DNA of 7,320 nt from Chromatiales bacterium. GTDB lineage: Bacteria > Pseudomonadota > Gammaproteobacteria > UBA6429 > Thiohalophilaceae. Shown in pieces: positions 6,003 through 7,320 of the stretch (positions are counted from its first letter, which is position 1; every line of letters begins with the position of its first letter). Both the position numbers and the translations under genes were made by a program. The stretch is from NCBI GenBank assembly GCA_027070385.1, contig JALXDW010000139.1, positions 1 through 7,320 of the forward strand, written 5' to 3'. The notes below the pieces were generated by a model. That model saw only the letters and a list, made by a program, of their open reading frames with translations, ran no database searches and had not been told where the DNA came from.

Positions 6003-7067
6003 TTATTTTTTTGTATCGTGCAAACTCTTGTAATTCCAGATATCAACGGACTTACCTTGCTCTCTGAAATGTTCGGCTCGGGCTGATAAATAACGCTGAA
6101 AGCTTGGTTGTTTTTTATAACCACCTTCCAGTACATAGGCAAACATACCCTGTGTATGAAATACCTTGAAAAAAGCTTCCGAACGAATAATTTCCTTTCC
6201 TTGTTCATTGAAAATAACCAGACTGGGCGCATATTTTATGTCCAATGCTTTTGCCCAGGCTTTTGCCGAAGTATAAGTGCCATCAGGAATGGTTAACATG
6301 GTATTTGACCACATATCCAATTGTACAACATCAAACTGTTTGATGATATTGCGGGTATAGGGGTCAGCTAATATTTTACTATGCAAGATATTACAGGCTG
6401 GGCAATGCTTTTGTTCAAAGAAAACGGCAAAAGGTCGCTTTCTTTTTTTCTTTTTAACCGACAAATCAATCGGTGCCTTCATGAAAAAATCTTCTTTAAT
6501 CAAACCACCTGACTTGCCCGGTGGCAAGTTTGCTTTTACATAGGCACGGTACGACATCTTTTTTTCCTGATGTTGTATCACATAATCCAGTGCCACATTA
6601 AAACGCCGCGGTGGAATATAGCCATTTAAGCGAAGTATAATTTTTCCTTGTTCGTTAAAAAATAAAACCGTAGGGGTAAATTGTACCTTTAATTTTTCTG
6701 CTATTGTTTTTTCAGTGTACGGCTGACCATCAGTAAAGGTCACTTCCCGATCACCCCACATATTCAAGGCAATGGCATCAAAATGCTTTCGAACCTTTTG
6801 TTCTATTTCTTTTTGCGACAGATTGCGCTCTACCAATGCATTACAATACGGACACCCCGGCTGGGTAAAAACAATCATTAAGCGTTTACCCGCTGCAGCA
6901 GCTTCTTTAATATCTTCATTAAATTCCAGAAAACCGTCTTTAAACCAGGCCGGATATTCGGTATGCCTGGCACCGTGATACTCACCTTTTTTTTCGGCTG
7001 CAAAAAGGTTATAGGCAATAAGAAATAAAACCAGATACGCTATTGTACTGAATTGTAATTTTTTCAT
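6003..7067 (-). CDS. Exported tandem thioredoxin-fold protein
   Basis: The 354-residue product has a signal peptide (ending near NLFAA, about residue 25), so it should act in the periplasm. Numbering from an in-frame GTG at 7070, two thioredoxin-like domains follow: about 40-165 with CPYC at 73-76 and cis-Pro at FTPT (131-134), and about 195-345 with CPAC at 223-226 and cis-Pro at YAPS (280-283). Each active site is followed by a similar MW...DG...PS/PT-V-FNEQGK block, which points to internal duplication. A basic run (KKKKRKR, 206-212) joins the domains. Similar SoxW/thioredoxin_2-like proteins occur in sulfur-oxidising bacteria and reduce periplasmic disulfides. The ATG at 7067 is preferred over the GTG at 7070 because AGGG lies 7 bases before the ATG. 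The antitoxin-like gene follows 12 bases downstream. The redox role is inferred; the target is unknown. Confidence 0.88.
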   Translation of the reverse strand: MKKLQFSTIAYLVLFLIAYNLFAAEKKGEYHGARHTEYPAWFKDGFLEFNEDIKEAAAAGKRLMIVFTQPGCPYCNALVERNLSQKEIEQKVRKHFDAIALNMWGDREVTFTDGQPYTEKTIAEKLKVQFTPTVLFFNEQGKIILRLNGYIPPRRFNVALDYVIQHQEKKMSYRAYVKANLPPGKSGGLIKEDFFMKAPIDLSVKKKKRKRPFAVFFEQKHCPACNILHSKILADPYTRNIIKQFDVVQLDMWSNTMLTIPDGTYTSAKAWAKALDIKYAPSLVIFNEQGKEIIRSEAFFKVFHTQGMFAYVLEGGYKKQPSFQRYLSARAEHFREQGKSVDIWNYKSLHDTKK

Positions 7068-7097
7068 CACTTTACCCTGACATTGAAGATAAATAAT

Positions 7098-7103
7098 ACT
7101 ATA
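7098..7103 (-). promoter_or_regulatory. Candidate -10 box for the double-thioredoxin gene
   Basis: The minus strand reads TATAGT at 7103-7098, a 5 of 6 match to TATAAT, about 31 bases before the preferred ATG at 7067. I find no convincing -35 hexamer at 16-19 bases upstream. The box sits in a small AT dyad, TAATA/TATTA (7094-7106). It is the best candidate in the 132-base divergent gap, which otherwise shows nothing I can support. Confidence 0.25.
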
Positions 7104-7199
7104 TTAGCTCCCTTAGTGGGTATTTTCTTGCACGATACTTAAAAACTTGATTAACTCAGACATATTCTTTTTACCCAATCCTTTACTTGTAATCTCATT

Positions 7200-7320
7200 A
7201 TGATAAATAAACCTTTCGCTGAATCCTGCGTACAAAATCAGGAAGTTATCCTTTCTGTCATAAAACAATGGTTTACCAAACCCAATAGCAACGTTTTTGA
7301 AATTGGAAGTGGTACCGGGC
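7200..7320 (+). CDS. DUF938-type SAM-dependent methyltransferase, 5' part only
   Basis: The reading frame from the ATG at 7200 gives 40 codons before the window ends. The translation begins MINKPFAESCVQNQEVILSV and reaches FEIGSGTG at residues 33-40. The KPFAESCVQNQ opening and the glycine-rich motif I (E-I-G-S-G-T-G) right after it are the characteristic N-terminus of DUF938 class I methyltransferases, which are usually about 200 residues. The in-frame stop at 7152-7154 and the lack of ATG, GTG or TTG between it and 7200 fix this start, although there is no recognisable Shine-Dalgarno. The gene points away from the double-thioredoxin gene. The substrate of this family is not known to me. Only the first fifth or so is visible. 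Confidence 0.82.
   Translation, partial: MINKPFAESCVQNQEVILSVIKQWFTKPNSNVFEIGSGTG

Noticed and set aside
5951..6232. 93-codon minus-strand frame overlapping the thioredoxin 3' end and the antitoxin-like start
   Set aside because: It lies out of frame within two better supported genes, and its translation resembles no family I recognise.
7096..7105. ATACTATATT also found at 5247-5256, considered as a shared operator
   Set aside because: Ten AT-only-plus-one-C bases recur easily in this composition, and the flanks lack the ATATTCA half-site; it is more likely a shared -10-like sequence.

Overview
The window looks like chromosomal DNA of a Gammaproteobacterium. It is AT-leaning (I did not compute a value) and gene-dense, and its proteins read like those of sulfur-oxidising or methylotrophic gammaproteobacterial lineages. 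That placement rests on protein character, not on a marker gene. I see no mobile element, CRISPR array, tRNA or rRNA. No gene-free stretch exceeds about 165 bases.

Bases 24-5128 (minus strand) hold a compact four-gene unit, read right to left. It encodes a TetR-family regulator, an RND/MMPL-type inner-membrane transporter, a periplasmic LolA-like protein of the 'outer membrane lipoprotein-sorting' type, and an outer-membrane beta-barrel protein. The genes are separated by 20-32 bases or overlap by 4, so one transcript is likely. Together they supply an inner-membrane pump, a periplasmic hydrophobic carrier and an outer-membrane component. This suggests movement of a lipid or lipoprotein-like cargo across the envelope under TetR control. 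The cargo cannot be read from sequence. The transporter appears to carry an extra membrane-helix pair in its first half and has Asn where an Asp is usual in TM4.

Bases 5129-5291 are a divergent control region with three closely spaced dyads that reuse the half-site ATATTCA. They are a good candidate operator array for the TetR protein. To the right, on the plus strand, is a single-domain rhodanese (5292-5609) that may be under the same control.

Bases 5613-7067 (minus strand) hold a two-gene unit: an exported protein with two thioredoxin folds (CPYC and CPAC), then a small MbcA/ParS/Xre antitoxin-like protein with no toxin beside it. The rhodanese and the antitoxin-like gene converge with only 3 bases between them.

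The right edge (7200-7320) is the start of a plus-strand DUF938-type SAM-dependent methyltransferase, cut off by the window just after its glycine-rich motif I.

The most interesting points are the envelope export module with its unusual transporter, the dyad array at the TetR/rhodanese divergence, and the orphan antitoxin-like gene coupled to a double thioredoxin.
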